From assembly GCF_041260665.1 (NCBI RefSeq), contig NZ_JBGCCT010000011.1, forward strand, positions 186,001 through 250,000: a DNA stretch of 64,000 bases. The letters are read 5' to 3'. Under the pieces are notes generated by a model, which worked only from the letters and a program-made list of their open reading frames with translations, made no database searches and was not told where the DNA came from. This DNA is from Catenulispora sp. GP43 (GTDB lineage Bacteria > Actinomycetota > Actinomycetes > Streptomycetales > Catenulisporaceae). Position 1 is the first letter of the stretch, and every line of letters begins with the position of its first letter. This document shows positions 32,894-41,509 of this stretch, piece by piece. The translations under genes were made by a program, and so were the position numbers.

Positions 32894-33991
32894 ATGATCG
32901 AGGTCCGGTTGCTGCGCTCGTTCGCGGTCATCGCCGAACTGGGGTCGTTCACCGAGGCCGCGCGGCATCTGCACGTCTCACAGCCCGCGCTGAGCCAGCA
33001 GATCAAGGCCCTGGAACACCAGCTGCGCACGCCGTTGTTCGTCCGCTCCGCCGGTCCGACCCGGCCGACACCGGCCGGCGAGCAGCTGCTGCGGCACGCG
33101 CACCGGGTGCTGGCCGCCGTCGACGACGCCTCCGACGCGATGCTCGGCCTGGCCTCGGCCCGCACCGGACGGCTCCGGGTCGGCGTGGTGGTCGGCGGCT
33201 TCTGGGACATCCTGCACCCGACCCTGCGCGCCCTCGCGGCAGCCGTCCCCGAGGCCCGCTTCCGCATCCGCCAGATCCCGTCGCAGGACCAGCTCGCCGC
33301 GGTGCGCCGGGGCGACGTCGAGGTGGCGCTCTACCGCCGCATCGCCGAGGAGCCCGAGGACGGCCTGGTCATCACACCCCTGCGCGGCGACCCGCTGATC
33401 GCCGTGGTCGCCGACGACCATCCCGCCCTGCGCCCGGACGGCACCCTGCGCCTGGCCGACCTGGCCGGCGAGCGCTTCGTCGCCTTCCGGCGGGTGTGGA
33501 TGCCGCTCACCTACGACCGCTGCCTACAGGCCTGCCACGACGCCGGCTTCACCCCGGACATCGCAGAGCGCTGCGAGGACCCGCTGACCATGGCGTTCGC
33601 CGTCGCCGGCGGCGCCGTCGCGCTGACCGGCGCGGGCATGGCCGGCCGCTACCCGGGCCTGGCCTACCCGCCGGTCACCCCGGCCCGCTCGATCGCGGAG
33701 GTGTCGCTGGCCTGGCGGCACGACGCCGACAACCCGCTGTTGCCGGTGTTCGCCGAGCACGTGCTGGCGCACTGCGGAGACCCGGTGCGGTACTGGCACC
33801 CGGCCTCAGGCGCGGCCGACCGCCACCAGCAGGCACAACCCGAGGATGACGGTCGTCGCGGCGACGTTCACCGCCTCCCGCCGCCCCCGACCCGCGGCCA
33901 GAGGCGCGGGGCCACCGAAGAGAAAAGCCCGAACAGAAAAGCGGGAAGAGCCGAACCTACTCGGGGTCGGGAAGCAGCGCCACGCGCGTGA
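32894..33991 (+). CDS. LysR-family transcriptional regulator with basic C-terminal extension
   Basis: This 365-residue regulator starts with a standard LysR helix-turn-helix (IEVRLLRSFAVIAELGSFTE, AARHLHVSQPALSQQIKALE). The substrate-binding domain runs to about residue 300 (LRVGVVVGGFWDILHPTLRA, DVEVALYRRIAE, PVRYWHP). The last 60 residues are a low-complexity basic tail (RGQRRGATEEKSPNRKAGRA) not normal for the family; they read into the tetR gene on the other strand, overlapping it by 35 nt, so stop-codon loss and read-through of the ancestral end is likely. The perfect T-N11-A palindrome at 32854-32868 is its probable site, and the divergent secreted protein its probable target. Confidence 0.9.
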   Translation: MIEVRLLRSFAVIAELGSFTEAARHLHVSQPALSQQIKALEHQLRTPLFVRSAGPTRPTPAGEQLLRHAHRVLAAVDDASDAMLGLASARTGRLRVGVVVGGFWDILHPTLRALAAAVPEARFRIRQIPSQDQLAAVRRGDVEVALYRRIAEEPEDGLVITPLRGDPLIAVVADDHPALRPDGTLRLADLAGERFVAFRRVWMPLTYDRCLQACHDAGFTPDIAERCEDPLTMAFAVAGGAVALTGAGMAGRYPGLAYPPVTPARSIAEVSLAWRHDADNPLLPVFAEHVLAHCGDPVRYWHPASGAADRHQQAQPEDDGRRGDVHRLPPPPTRGQRRGATEEKSPNRKAGRAEPTRGREAAPRA

Positions 33992-34553
33992 CGATCCGCG
34001 CGATCCGCTCCGCGGTGCGCTCCGGTGAGTCGACCGGCTGCACGATGTTGCTCACCGTCAGCCGCACCACGCACTCCACGGCCAGCTCCCGCGAGTAGTC
34101 GTCGACCTCGGGCCAGGCGTGCGCGGCGTACGCGCCGAGCATCGCGGTCGCGGTGTCCAGCAACGGCTCCGAGCGGGTCGTCAGGTGCGCGATCAGCTCG
34201 CCGTCGCCGCCGCGCTGGCTCGTGATGACCGCCTTCAGCAGCTCGTTGTCGGCGGCGGTGCGCAGTGTGAACTCGATGCCCGCGGTGACCCCGGCGCGCA
34301 GATCGGCGCCGTGCGCGTCGAGCACCTCGCGGATGCCGTCCAGGAACCGGTCGACCTCGCGCATCACCAGCGCCTGGCCCAGCGCGTCCTTGCTGCCGAA
34401 CTCGGTGTAGCAGGTCTGCCGGCTCACCCCGGCGCGCTCGGCGACGTGCGCCATGCGCAGGCCGGCCCAGCCGGCGTCGGCGACCAGGCCGTACGCGGCG
34501 TCGAGCACGCGGTCCCGCAGGCTGGTGCGGACCGATTCGGTGTAGCGAGTCAT
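33957..34553 (-). CDS. TetR-family regulator, probable repressor of the alkB operon
   Basis: This 198-residue regulator has a TetR N-terminal helix-turn-helix (RDRVLDAAYGLVADAGWAGL, MAHVAERAGVSRQTCYTEFG) and a C-terminal ligand domain. It is divergent from alkB across 130 bp; in Rhodococcus and other actinobacteria a TetR protein (AlkU/AlkX type) is commonly encoded with alkB and the rubredoxin genes. A short inverted repeat TGTC-N9-GACA overlaps the alkB -10 region and could be its site. The ligand is probably a fatty acid or alkane product; this is inference from the neighbourhood. Its 3' end overlaps the LysR gene by 35 nt, tail to tail. Confidence 0.88.
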   Translation of the reverse strand: MTRYTESVRTSLRDRVLDAAYGLVADAGWAGLRMAHVAERAGVSRQTCYTEFGSKDALGQALVMREVDRFLDGIREVLDAHGADLRAGVTAGIEFTLRTAADNELLKAVITSQRGGDGELIAHLTTRSEPLLDTATAMLGAYAAHAWPEVDDYSRELAVECVVRLTVSNIVQPVDSPERTAERIARIVTRVALLPDPE

Positions 34554-34600
34554 CCCTGGCGATTGTATTCAACCCCGGTCTGCGGGCCGTCGCCGACTGC

Positions 34601-34629
34601 TTGACACTCTTAAGGTTTCTGTCTAGTTT
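34601..34629 (+). promoter_or_regulatory. Predicted alkB promoter
   Basis: TTGACA at 34601-34606 and TAGTTT at 34624-34629 are separated by 17 bp, a good housekeeping-type match, with the alkB start 54 bp downstream and a GAGGGAG ribosome site at 34671-34677. A TGTC-N9-GACA inverted repeat (34620-34636) overlaps the -10 element and could be the TetR operator. Confidence 0.6.
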
Positions 34630-34683
34630 CTGGACACTGCTCGCACTTTTGTAAGGCAGTTTTGGACGAAGAGGGAGCGGACG

Positions 34684-35850
34684 ATGACGGCGATCGCCGT
34701 GTCCGGACCCGCCGAGACCTCCTGGCGGGACGGCAAGAAATACCTCTGGCCGCTGGGCCTGCTGGTCCCGATGATCCCGTGGATCGCCTGGGGGCTGGCC
34801 GCGGCCACCGACCTGGGCGTCGCCTGGTTCGCCGGGCCGATCCTGGTGTTCGGGGTCTTCCCGTTCTTCGACTGGGCGATCGGCAAGGACTCCGACAACC
34901 CGCCGGACTCGGTGCTGGCGTTCCTCGAGAGCCAGCGCTACTACCGCTGGTGCACCTACCTGTACCTGCCGCTGCAATACGCGGGACTGGTGACGGCCTC
35001 GTGGATCTGGTCCACCGGCCGCCTGGACACCGTGGACGCGATCGGGCTGGCGGTCAGCGTCGGCACCGTCGGCGGCATCGGCATCAACACCGCCCACGAA
35101 CTCGGGCACAAGAAGGACGACCTGGAGCGCTGGCTGTCGAAGGTCGCACTGGCGCAGACGCTGTACGGGCACTTCTACATCGAGCACAACCGCGGCCACC
35201 ACGTCCGCGTGGCCACACCCGAGGACCCGGCAAGCTCGCGGCTCGGCGAGAGCTTCTACCGGTTCTGGCCGCGCTCGGTCGCCGGCAGCTTCCGCTCCGG
35301 CTGGCACCTGGAGAAGGCGCGGCTGGAGCGGTCGGGGCGCAAGCCGTGGACGCTGCGCAACGACGTGCTGAACGCGTGGGCCATGTCGGTCGCGGTCTTC
35401 GGCGCGCTGATCGCCTTGTTCGGCATCGGGATCGCGCCCTACCTGCTGATCCAGGCGGTGTTCGGGTTCTCGCTGCTGGAGGTCGTGAACTACCTGGAGC
35501 ACTACGGCCTGCTGCGGCAGAAGACCGGCGAACGCTACGAGCGCTGCGCGCCCCGGCACAGCTGGAACAGCAACAACATCGCCTCCAACGTGCTGCTCTA
35601 CCACCTGCAGCGGCACAGCGACCACCACTCCAACCCGACCCGGCGCTACCAGGCGCTGCGGCACTTCGACGACGCGCCGGAACTGCCCAGCGGCTACGCG
35701 ACGATGATCGTGCTGGCGTACGTGCCGCCGCTGTGGCGCAAGGTGATGGACCCGAAGGTGGTGGCGCACTTCGAGGGCGACGTACGGCTGGCGAACCTCC
35801 AGCCGCGCAAGCGGGACCGGCTGATCGCGAAGTACGGGGCGAAGGCGTGA
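34684..35850 (+). CDS. alkB: AlkB-type alkane 1-monooxygenase
   Basis: This 388-residue membrane di-iron enzyme oxidises medium/long-chain n-alkanes at the terminal carbon using O2 and electrons from rubredoxin. The signature histidine boxes are all present: HELGHKK (138-144), [20 protein letters not shown] (167-186), NYLEHYG (269-275) and [19 protein letters not shown] (from 308). Membrane helices lie near 20-66, 92-135 and 230-268. ATG 34684 follows GAGGGAGCGG and a good -35/-10 pair. It is the first gene of alkB-rubA1-rubA2-rubB; each junction overlaps (GTGA, ATGA, 8 nt), so the whole electron chain is made together. The TetR gene is divergent. Confidence 0.97.
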   Translation: MTAIAVSGPAETSWRDGKKYLWPLGLLVPMIPWIAWGLAAATDLGVAWFAGPILVFGVFPFFDWAIGKDSDNPPDSVLAFLESQRYYRWCTYLYLPLQYAGLVTASWIWSTGRLDTVDAIGLAVSVGTVGGIGINTAHELGHKKDDLERWLSKVALAQTLYGHFYIEHNRGHHVRVATPEDPASSRLGESFYRFWPRSVAGSFRSGWHLEKARLERSGRKPWTLRNDVLNAWAMSVAVFGALIALFGIGIAPYLLIQAVFGFSLLEVVNYLEHYGLLRQKTGERYERCAPRHSWNSNNIASNVLLYHLQRHSDHHSNPTRRYQALRHFDDAPELPSGYATMIVLAYVPPLWRKVMDPKVVAHFEGDVRLANLQPRKRDRLIAKYGAKA

Positions 35851-36017
35851 GCGCGTATCAGTGCCCTGTGTGCGACTACGTCTACGACGAGCGCCGCGGC
35901 GACCCTCGCGAAGGCTTCCCGGCCGGCACCGCCTGGTCGGACGTGCCGGACGACTGGACATGCCCGGACTGCGGGGTCCGGGAGAAGATCGATTTCGAAC
36001 GGCAGGACGTGGCATGA
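35847..36017 (+). CDS. rubA1: Rubredoxin (AlkG1 type)
   Basis: This 56-residue one-iron protein has two CxxC pairs, [10 protein letters not shown] and [13 protein letters not shown]. The residues after the second pair (GVREK) match AlkG1-type rubredoxins, which carry an Arg there and, from published work on alkane oxidisers, do not replace AlkG in complementation. GTG 35847 overlaps the alkB stop in a GTGA junction. It precedes the AlkG2-type gene, the usual order in actinobacteria. Confidence 0.95.
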   Translation: MSAYQCPVCDYVYDERRGDPREGFPAGTAWSDVPDDWTCPDCGVREKIDFERQDVA

Positions 36018-36202
36018 ATCAAGAAGCTTATAAAGTGTGGGAGTGCCAGGTCTGCGGCTTCGTCTACGACGAGGCCGTGGGCTGGCCCGACGAGGACATC
36101 GCGCCGGGCACCCGCTGGGCGGACATCCCGGACGACTGGTCGTGCCCGGACTGCGGCGCGGCCAAGGCGGACTTCGCGATGGTCGAGACGAGCCGTGCCT
36201 GA
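36014..36202 (+). CDS. rubA2: Rubredoxin (AlkG2 type), electron donor to AlkB
   Basis: This 62-residue rubredoxin has [19 protein letters not shown] and the second pair [11 protein letters not shown]. The GAAKxDF ending matches AlkG2-type proteins, the kind able to pass electrons to AlkB. An eight-residue leader (MNQEAYKV) precedes the fold. ATG 36014 overlaps the rubA1 stop (ATGA). Confidence 0.95.
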   Translation: MNQEAYKVWECQVCGFVYDEAVGWPDEDIAPGTRWADIPDDWSCPDCGAAKADFAMVETSRA

Positions 36203-37436
36203 GCGGGCCGAGCGTCCGCAGCGGCCGCAGCGGCAGCGGCAGCCGGCGCGCTTCAGCCAGCCGGACCGCACCGTGATCGTGGGCGCCGGAGTCGCCGGCG
36301 CCACCGCAGCACTGACCCTGCGCAACGAGGGATATCAGGGCCGGATTACCCTCGTCGGCTCCGAGCCCGAAGCCCCCTATCGCCGTCCATCGCTGTCGAA
36401 GGAGGTGCTGCGCGGCACGGTGAAGAGCGAGCGGGTCCGCCTGAAGCCCGACGCGTACTGGACCGATCACTCGATCGACCTGCGCACCGGCACGACGGTG
36501 ACCGCCGTCGACACCGCCGCCGCGACCGTGCGGCTGGCCGACGGCGCCGTGCTCGGCTACCGCAATCTGGTGCTGGCCACCGGAAGCCGTCCGCGGGAGC
36601 TGGCGGAGGCAGCCGGCGCGCCGGGTGTGCACTATCTCAGGAGCCTGCGGTCGGCCACGGCGCTGGCCGCAGCCCTGGCCGGAGCCCTGGCCGGACAAGG
36701 CGCGGCGATGGTGATCGGCGGCGGCCTCGTCGGCCTGGAGATCGCGGCGTCGGCCCGCGCCCTCGGCTGCGCGGTGTCGGTGCTGGAGGCCGCGGACCGC
36801 CCGATGAACCGCGTCCTGCCGGCCTGGCTCGCCGATCCGCTCAGCGCCCTGCACTGGGATCGCGGCGTGGAGATCCACACCGGCGTGGCCGTCACCGGCG
36901 TCGAGCGCTACTCCCGCCGGGGCGGCTACGCCGTGACCGCCGCGGACGGCCGCTCATGGCACGCCGCCGTGGTCGTCGCGGCGGTCGGCACCGTCCCGGA
37001 CACCGAGCTGGCCGCGGCCGCCGGACTGCTGGTCGCCGACGGCGTCGTGGTGGACGAGTACGGCCGCACCTCCGCCTCCGGCGTGTTCGCCGCCGGCGAC
37101 GCGGCGAACCTCCCGGACACCCTGCACGGCGGCCGGCACCGCGGCGAGCACTGGAACGAGGCGATGGAGCAGGGAGCGGCGGTCGCCAAGACGATCGCCG
37201 GGGAGCTGACGCCGTACCCGCGCCTGCCGTGGTCGTGGTCGGACCAGCACGGCGTGACCATCCAGGTCTGCGGCCGCCCCGAGCTGGCCACGGAGCACGA
37301 GGTGCTCGGTGATCCCGCGTCGCACGACGCCTCGGTGGTGTTCCGGCAGCGCGGCAAGGTGGTCGCGGTCGTGGCGATGAACCGGCCGGCGGAGTTCCGG
37401 GCTTTGCGGCAGCTGGCGCTGGCCTCGGCGGATTGA
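36195..37436 (+). CDS. rubB: FAD-dependent rubredoxin reductase
   Basis: This 413-residue protein passes electrons from NAD(P)H to rubredoxin. A basic/Gln-rich leader ([17 protein letters not shown]) precedes the FAD fold ([20 protein letters not shown], near 27-46), then the NAD fold ([18 protein letters not shown], near 170-187) and the FAD motif [12 protein letters not shown]. The C-terminal part ([16 protein letters not shown]) is the reductase C-domain found in ferredoxin/rubredoxin reductases. GTG 36195 overlaps the rubA2 stop by 8 nt. It completes the alkane hydroxylase electron chain in one transcript. Confidence 0.93.
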   Translation: MPERAERPQRPQRQRQPARFSQPDRTVIVGAGVAGATAALTLRNEGYQGRITLVGSEPEAPYRRPSLSKEVLRGTVKSERVRLKPDAYWTDHSIDLRTGTTVTAVDTAAATVRLADGAVLGYRNLVLATGSRPRELAEAAGAPGVHYLRSLRSATALAAALAGALAGQGAAMVIGGGLVGLEIAASARALGCAVSVLEAADRPMNRVLPAWLADPLSALHWDRGVEIHTGVAVTGVERYSRRGGYAVTAADGRSWHAAVVVAAVGTVPDTELAAAAGLLVADGVVVDEYGRTSASGVFAAGDAANLPDTLHGGRHRGEHWNEAMEQGAAVAKTIAGELTPYPRLPWSWSDQHGVTIQVCGRPELATEHEVLGDPASHDASVVFRQRGKVVAVVAMNRPAEFRALRQLALASAD

Positions 37437-37450
37437 GCTCATGCCGAGCT

Positions 37451-37493
37451 GAAGATCATGCAGAGCCGAAGATCATGCAGAGCGAAGAACATC
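37451..37493. repeat. 17-bp direct repeat in the gap before the DUF2804 gene
   Basis: GAAGATCATGCAGAGC occurs at 37451-37466 and 37468-37483, a 17-bp period, with a degenerate third start (GAAGAACATC) at 37484-37493. It lies between rubB and the DUF2804 gene in a 93-bp gap, where it could be regulatory or a slippage product. Confidence 0.7.
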
Positions 37494-37529
37494 TTGACGC
37501 CGAGCCCCGCCGGGGCAAACATAACGCCC

Positions 37530-38543
37530 ATGGCTGCTGATCATGACCGCCTGGTCGTCTCCGGCATCCGACGCTACGGCCGCCTGCCGGCCCGGCCCAC
37601 CGTCGTCGACCCGCTGGCCGAGTACCAGGGCCTGGCGCGGGCCCGGCGCCGGCTGCGGCTGAAGGAATGGGTCGGTTTCACCCTGCTGCACCCCGAGGTC
37701 TATTCCTCGCTGATCCTGCAGGACGCGCACTACCTGGCCAGTTCCGAGATCTACGTCTTCGACCGGACGGCGACCGTCCTGCACCAGCACGCCGCGAACG
37801 CCCGCGGCGGCTCGCTGAACCTGCCGCACAACCTGATGGACAACAGCTGCGCGATCGACCGCCCCGGCTACCACGTCGCCTACGACTTCTCCGAGCACAC
37901 CGGCCGGCACCACATCAAGATCGACGTGGCCGCGACCGGTGAGGCCCCGGCGATCACCGGCGACCTCACGCTGGACGCCACCGCGGCGAGCGCGCCGCTG
38001 TCGGTGAGCTCGCGGCTGCCCGGCGGCCAGATGTACACGCACAAGGCCCTGTATCCGGTCTCCGGGACGCTCCGGTTCGGCGACACGTCGGTCGCCTTCT
38101 CCCCCGACCGGGATCTGGCCGTCCTCGACGAGCACCGCTCGCTGCTGCCCTACCGGACCCGCTGGGTCTGGGGGACCTTCGCCATGCCGACGGAGGAAGG
38201 GCCGGCCGGGGCGAACTTCGTCAACCGGCCGGAGGTACCCGGGCAGCCGGAGGAATCGTGCCTGTGGACGCCGGGAGCGTGCGAGGCGCTGGCGGATGTC
38301 CGCTTCCACAAGCAGGGCGGGGATCCGAACGCGCCGTGGCTCATCACTTCGGCCGACGGCCGGCTGGACGTCGTCTTCACCCCGGAGGGGCGCAAGACGG
38401 TCAAGCGGCACCTGGGAGTCGTGGCGATCGACTACTTCCAGATGTTCGGCCGCTACGCCGGAACCGTGCGCGCCGAGGACGGGACCGTCACCGTGGTGAA
38501 GGACGTGCACGGCGTCTGCGAAAGCATGGACGCGCGGATGTGA
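37530..38543 (+). CDS. DUF2804 family protein
   Basis: This 337-residue protein matches the DUF2804 pattern: RLKEWVGFTLLHPEVYSSLI near residue 45, SSEIYVFDRTATVLHQHAAN, HHIKIDVAATGEAPAITGDL, a central ALYPVSGTLRFGDTSVAFSP, and WVWGTFAMPTEEGPAGANFV. Members are globular beta-rich proteins with lipocalin-like features, of unknown function and often found near lipid metabolism genes. It lacks a signal peptide. The ATG at 37530 begins the conserved part; the upstream in-frame codons from 37458 overlap the direct repeat and are not used. It lies just after the alkane operon, so a role in handling a hydrophobic product is a guess only. Confidence 0.85.
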   Translation: MAADHDRLVVSGIRRYGRLPARPTVVDPLAEYQGLARARRRLRLKEWVGFTLLHPEVYSSLILQDAHYLASSEIYVFDRTATVLHQHAANARGGSLNLPHNLMDNSCAIDRPGYHVAYDFSEHTGRHHIKIDVAATGEAPAITGDLTLDATAASAPLSVSSRLPGGQMYTHKALYPVSGTLRFGDTSVAFSPDRDLAVLDEHRSLLPYRTRWVWGTFAMPTEEGPAGANFVNRPEVPGQPEESCLWTPGACEALADVRFHKQGGDPNAPWLITSADGRLDVVFTPEGRKTVKRHLGVVAIDYFQMFGRYAGTVRAEDGTVTVVKDVHGVCESMDARM

Positions 38544-38711
38544 GCCGCTATCATCTGTGGTGCGTGGCCTACGCCGAACCTCCGACAGCCGTCCCCAGCA
38601 CGGCCTGATCACCGGAGGCAAAGGGACCCACCGTCTCAGGTCGCTGTCGAGGGTGCCGCCGTTCCGGGCGGATCGCTGGGGGATCGCCGCTCGGGGCGTG
38701 GAAGGCCGAGG

Positions 38712-39740
38712 ATGACAGCGAACAAGCGGTTCAAACGACGAGTGCGCTCCCGTGCTGCCAAGACCGGGGAGTCGTACACGGCTGCGCTTCGGCACTTCCG
38801 GACAGCTTCAGAAGGAGCTGAGGTGTCGGAACAGCGAACAAAGACGAAGCACATCCAGGTGGCGGTGGCGCAGACCACGCTCGTGGACGACCCGCGCGAC
38901 GCCGCGGGACTGCGGGCCGCCGGGGCCGAGATCAGGGGACTGATGCGAGAGGCCGCCGGGTCCGGCGCGCGGCTCGTGCTCTTCCCCGAGGGCGCCGTCT
39001 GCGCGCCGAACAAGCGGGTGATGTCGTCCGTCCCGGACGAGGTGGGCCCTTCGGACTGGTCCCGGTTCGAGTGGGACGTGCTGCGCGAGGAGTTGGGCGA
39101 GATCGCGGCGCTGGCCGGGGAGCTGCGGCTGTGGACGGTGCTCGGCTCCGTGCATCGGCTGACCCCGCCGAACCGGCCGCATAACAGCCTGTACGTGATC
39201 TCCGATCGCGGCGAGGTGGCCGGCCGGTATGACGAGCGGCTGCTGTCCAAGACGAAGGTGACGTACATGTACGCGCCGGGGGCGACGACGGTGACGTTCG
39301 ACGTGGACGGCGTGCGGTTCGGCTGCCTGCTCGGGATGGAGGTGCACTATCCCGAGCTGTTCGCGGCATACGAACAGCAGGGAGTGGATTGCGTCCTGTT
39401 CGCGACGACCGGCCCCGGCCCGTCGGAACAGTCGCAGTCCTTCGTGACCGAGGCACAGGGCCTCGCGGCGGTGAACAGCATGTGGGTGGCGTTCGCGGCG
39501 CCGGCGTCGCTGGGTGCCGTCACGCCCTCGGGCCTGCTCGGGCCGGACGGGACGTGGTCGGCGCGGTGCGAGCCGTCCACCGCGGCCGCCGTCGTGGTCG
39601 GGGAGATCGACGACGGCGCGGCAGAGGTCGAGATCGCCGTGCGCCACGCGCGGCCGTGGCGGCGGGAGGCGCGCGGCGGGTTGTACGAGCAGCATCGAGT
39701 GGTGGCGGATCCGCGCAGCGAAGCGCGGAGCGCTTTCTAG
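38712..39740 (+). CDS. Carbon-nitrogen hydrolase (nitrilase superfamily) with altered nucleophile position
   Basis: This 342-residue protein begins with a short basic motif (NKRFKRRVRSRAAKTGESYT, residues 4-23) that occurs at the N-terminus of many unrelated actinobacterial proteins. The nitrilase fold follows from about residue 47: QVAVAQTTLVDD, the catalytic Glu93 in LFPEGAV, a YDERLLSKTKV segment around the expected Lys, and FGCLLGMEVHYPELF. In canonical members the nucleophile is in C-x-D-x-R-F-P-E; here that position is Gly208 and a Cys sits at 205. The protein may use the shifted Cys or be catalytically altered. ATG 38712 is kept because the basic motif is coding-like. Confidence 0.85.
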   Translation: MTANKRFKRRVRSRAAKTGESYTAALRHFRTASEGAEVSEQRTKTKHIQVAVAQTTLVDDPRDAAGLRAAGAEIRGLMREAAGSGARLVLFPEGAVCAPNKRVMSSVPDEVGPSDWSRFEWDVLREELGEIAALAGELRLWTVLGSVHRLTPPNRPHNSLYVISDRGEVAGRYDERLLSKTKVTYMYAPGATTVTFDVDGVRFGCLLGMEVHYPELFAAYEQQGVDCVLFATTGPGPSEQSQSFVTEAQGLAAVNSMWVAFAAPASLGAVTPSGLLGPDGTWSARCEPSTAAAVVVGEIDDGAAEVEIAVRHARPWRREARGGLYEQHRVVADPRSEARSAF

Positions 39741-39759
39741 TGCGATGCCTGGATAGTCA

Positions 39760-41364
39760 CTAGGGAACGTCCGGCCGAGCAGGCGTGCTCTCCTGCACCG
39801 GCATGCTGTTGGACGTCGGCAGCGGATAGGGGATGCCGACGTCCAACGTGCCGGCCAGCGCGTTGAGTACCGCCTGCTCGGCCACCGAGGTGTCGCCGAT
39901 GGAGACCACCGGCAGCGTCGGGAACGCCGGGTCCGCCGGTGCGGTCAGGTTCAGGGCGCCGGTGAAGTCGCCGGTCACGCCGCGGCGCCAGGCCGACAGG
40001 TTCGGCACCTCGACGCCGAAGCGGGTCTCGATGAACCGCAGCACCGAGGTGTGGTCCAGGGTGCCCGAGTACTTGAAGCCGCCCGCGCTGAACGGCGAGA
40101 TCACCAGCGCCGGGGTGCGGAATCCCAGCCCGATCGGGCCGTTGACGCCGCCGGCCGCCGAGGGCAGGGTCGCCAGCCACTCCCCGGCCGTGCCCTCGGG
40201 CGCGGTCGGCGGCGGGACGTGGTCGAAGAAGCCGCCGTTCTCGTCGTAGACCACGAACACGACGGTCCGGGCCCACACCTCCGGGTTGGACACCAGCGCG
40301 GCCAGGACCTCCTGGACGAAGTACTCGCCGTAGTAGGGCGGCGCGGCCGGGTGTTCGCACTGCGCGACCGGCGGGATGATCCACGACACCGCCGGCAGCT
40401 TGCCGGAGGCGATGTCGGCTTTGAAGTCGTTCGGGTAGTTCGGCGTCAGGCCGCGGCCTATCAGCTCCAGGCCGGTGATGGAGAACGGGTTGTCGTAGTT
40501 CTTGAAGTACGGCAGCGGGCTCAGCGCGAGCAGGCCGATCGGGTCGTTGTAGACCTTCCAGCCCACCCCGGCCGCCAGCAGCCGCTCCGGCATCGTCTCC
40601 CAGCTCAGCTTGCCGGTCTCGCCGATCCGGTTGCCGAAGGTCTCGACCACCGGGCCGCCGTGCGCGCCCTCGGGGTCGATCGAGGCCGACATCAGCATCA
40701 GCCGGTTGGGGTCGGTCGGGCCGAGCACCGAGCAGTGATAGCCGTCGCAGATCGTGAAGGCGTCGGCCAGGGCGTGGTAGAAAGCGAGATCTTGGCGCGT
40801 GAAATAGCCCATGGTCACCGGGCCGTTGGTGGCGCCGTCGGCGGCCAGGTGCGCGGTGACGAAGGAGTCCAGCGCGCCGTCGTTCCAGCTCTGGTGCTGC
40901 GTGGCCCAGCTGTGCGAGACGTCGTTGGTGGTCTGCCCGTTCTCCAGCGGCGGGTTGCTGACCAGCTGGAAGGGCTGTAGATACCCGGTCGCGGAGGCGC
41001 CGATGCCGGGCGCGAACCCGAACTGGTTGAAGACCGGGTACTGCGTCCCGCCGACGGTCTGCGTCGGCACCGCCGGGTCGGAGAACCCGCGCACGCCGGA
41101 CAGCGTCCCGAAGTACTGGTCGAACGAGCGGTTCTCCTGCATCAGGACCACGACATGCTCGACGTCGCTCAGGCTCGCCGCACCGCTCGCCGACGCCGCC
41201 AGAGCGGTGTCCAGGATCTTCTTCTGCGCGTCGGTGGGCTGCCCGGGCCCGCTGTGCGCCCCGACACCGGCCAGCGCGGCCGCACCGAGCGCACCGGCGG
41301 ATCCGGCGATCAGGTCCCGGCGGCTGAAGTCGGGCTTTTCCGGACGTGCGGATGGGTCGCTCAT
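39760..41364 (-). CDS. Tat-exported phospholipase C / phosphoesterase family protein
   Basis: This 534-residue protein has a twin-arginine signal (SRRDLIAGSAGALGAAALAG, 14-33). The phosphoesterase signature VVVLMQENRSFDQYFG lies at 71-86 with the metal-linked Asn/Asp, and VFVVYDENGGFFDHVPPP and TLDHTSVLRFIETRFGVEVP follow further on. It is an alkaline-phosphatase-superfamily enzyme of the bacterial non-toxic phospholipase C type and probably hydrolyses phospholipids or related phosphodiesters outside the cell. The length is normal. It is convergent with the nitrilase-like gene; a 145-bp gap precedes it on the minus strand. Confidence 0.92.
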   Translation of the reverse strand: MSDPSARPEKPDFSRRDLIAGSAGALGAAALAGVGAHSGPGQPTDAQKKILDTALAASASGAASLSDVEHVVVLMQENRSFDQYFGTLSGVRGFSDPAVPTQTVGGTQYPVFNQFGFAPGIGASATGYLQPFQLVSNPPLENGQTTNDVSHSWATQHQSWNDGALDSFVTAHLAADGATNGPVTMGYFTRQDLAFYHALADAFTICDGYHCSVLGPTDPNRLMLMSASIDPEGAHGGPVVETFGNRIGETGKLSWETMPERLLAAGVGWKVYNDPIGLLALSPLPYFKNYDNPFSITGLELIGRGLTPNYPNDFKADIASGKLPAVSWIIPPVAQCEHPAAPPYYGEYFVQEVLAALVSNPEVWARTVVFVVYDENGGFFDHVPPPTAPEGTAGEWLATLPSAAGGVNGPIGLGFRTPALVISPFSAGGFKYSGTLDHTSVLRFIETRFGVEVPNLSAWRRGVTGDFTGALNLTAPADPAFPTLPVVSIGDTSVAEQAVLNALAGTLDVGIPYPLPTSNSMPVQESTPARPDVP

Positions 41365-41509
41365 GGATTCCTCCGTTACAGACGGTTCCGATGGCTGCGC
41401 TACGCGTCAGTAACTTAACGATCCGGGGCGTATTGACAAGCTCTGCGACCGGTCGGGGCGGCGACGATCCGGTGAAAAGGGGCCGCCGTCCGCGTTCCAG
41501 CGGGCTGCT

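Noticed and set aside
33838-33960. Minus-strand peptide with a hydrophobic end, REAVNVAATTVILGLCLLVA
   Set aside because: It lacks a start and ribosome site and overlaps the LysR gene tail; at most a remnant, not supported as a gene.
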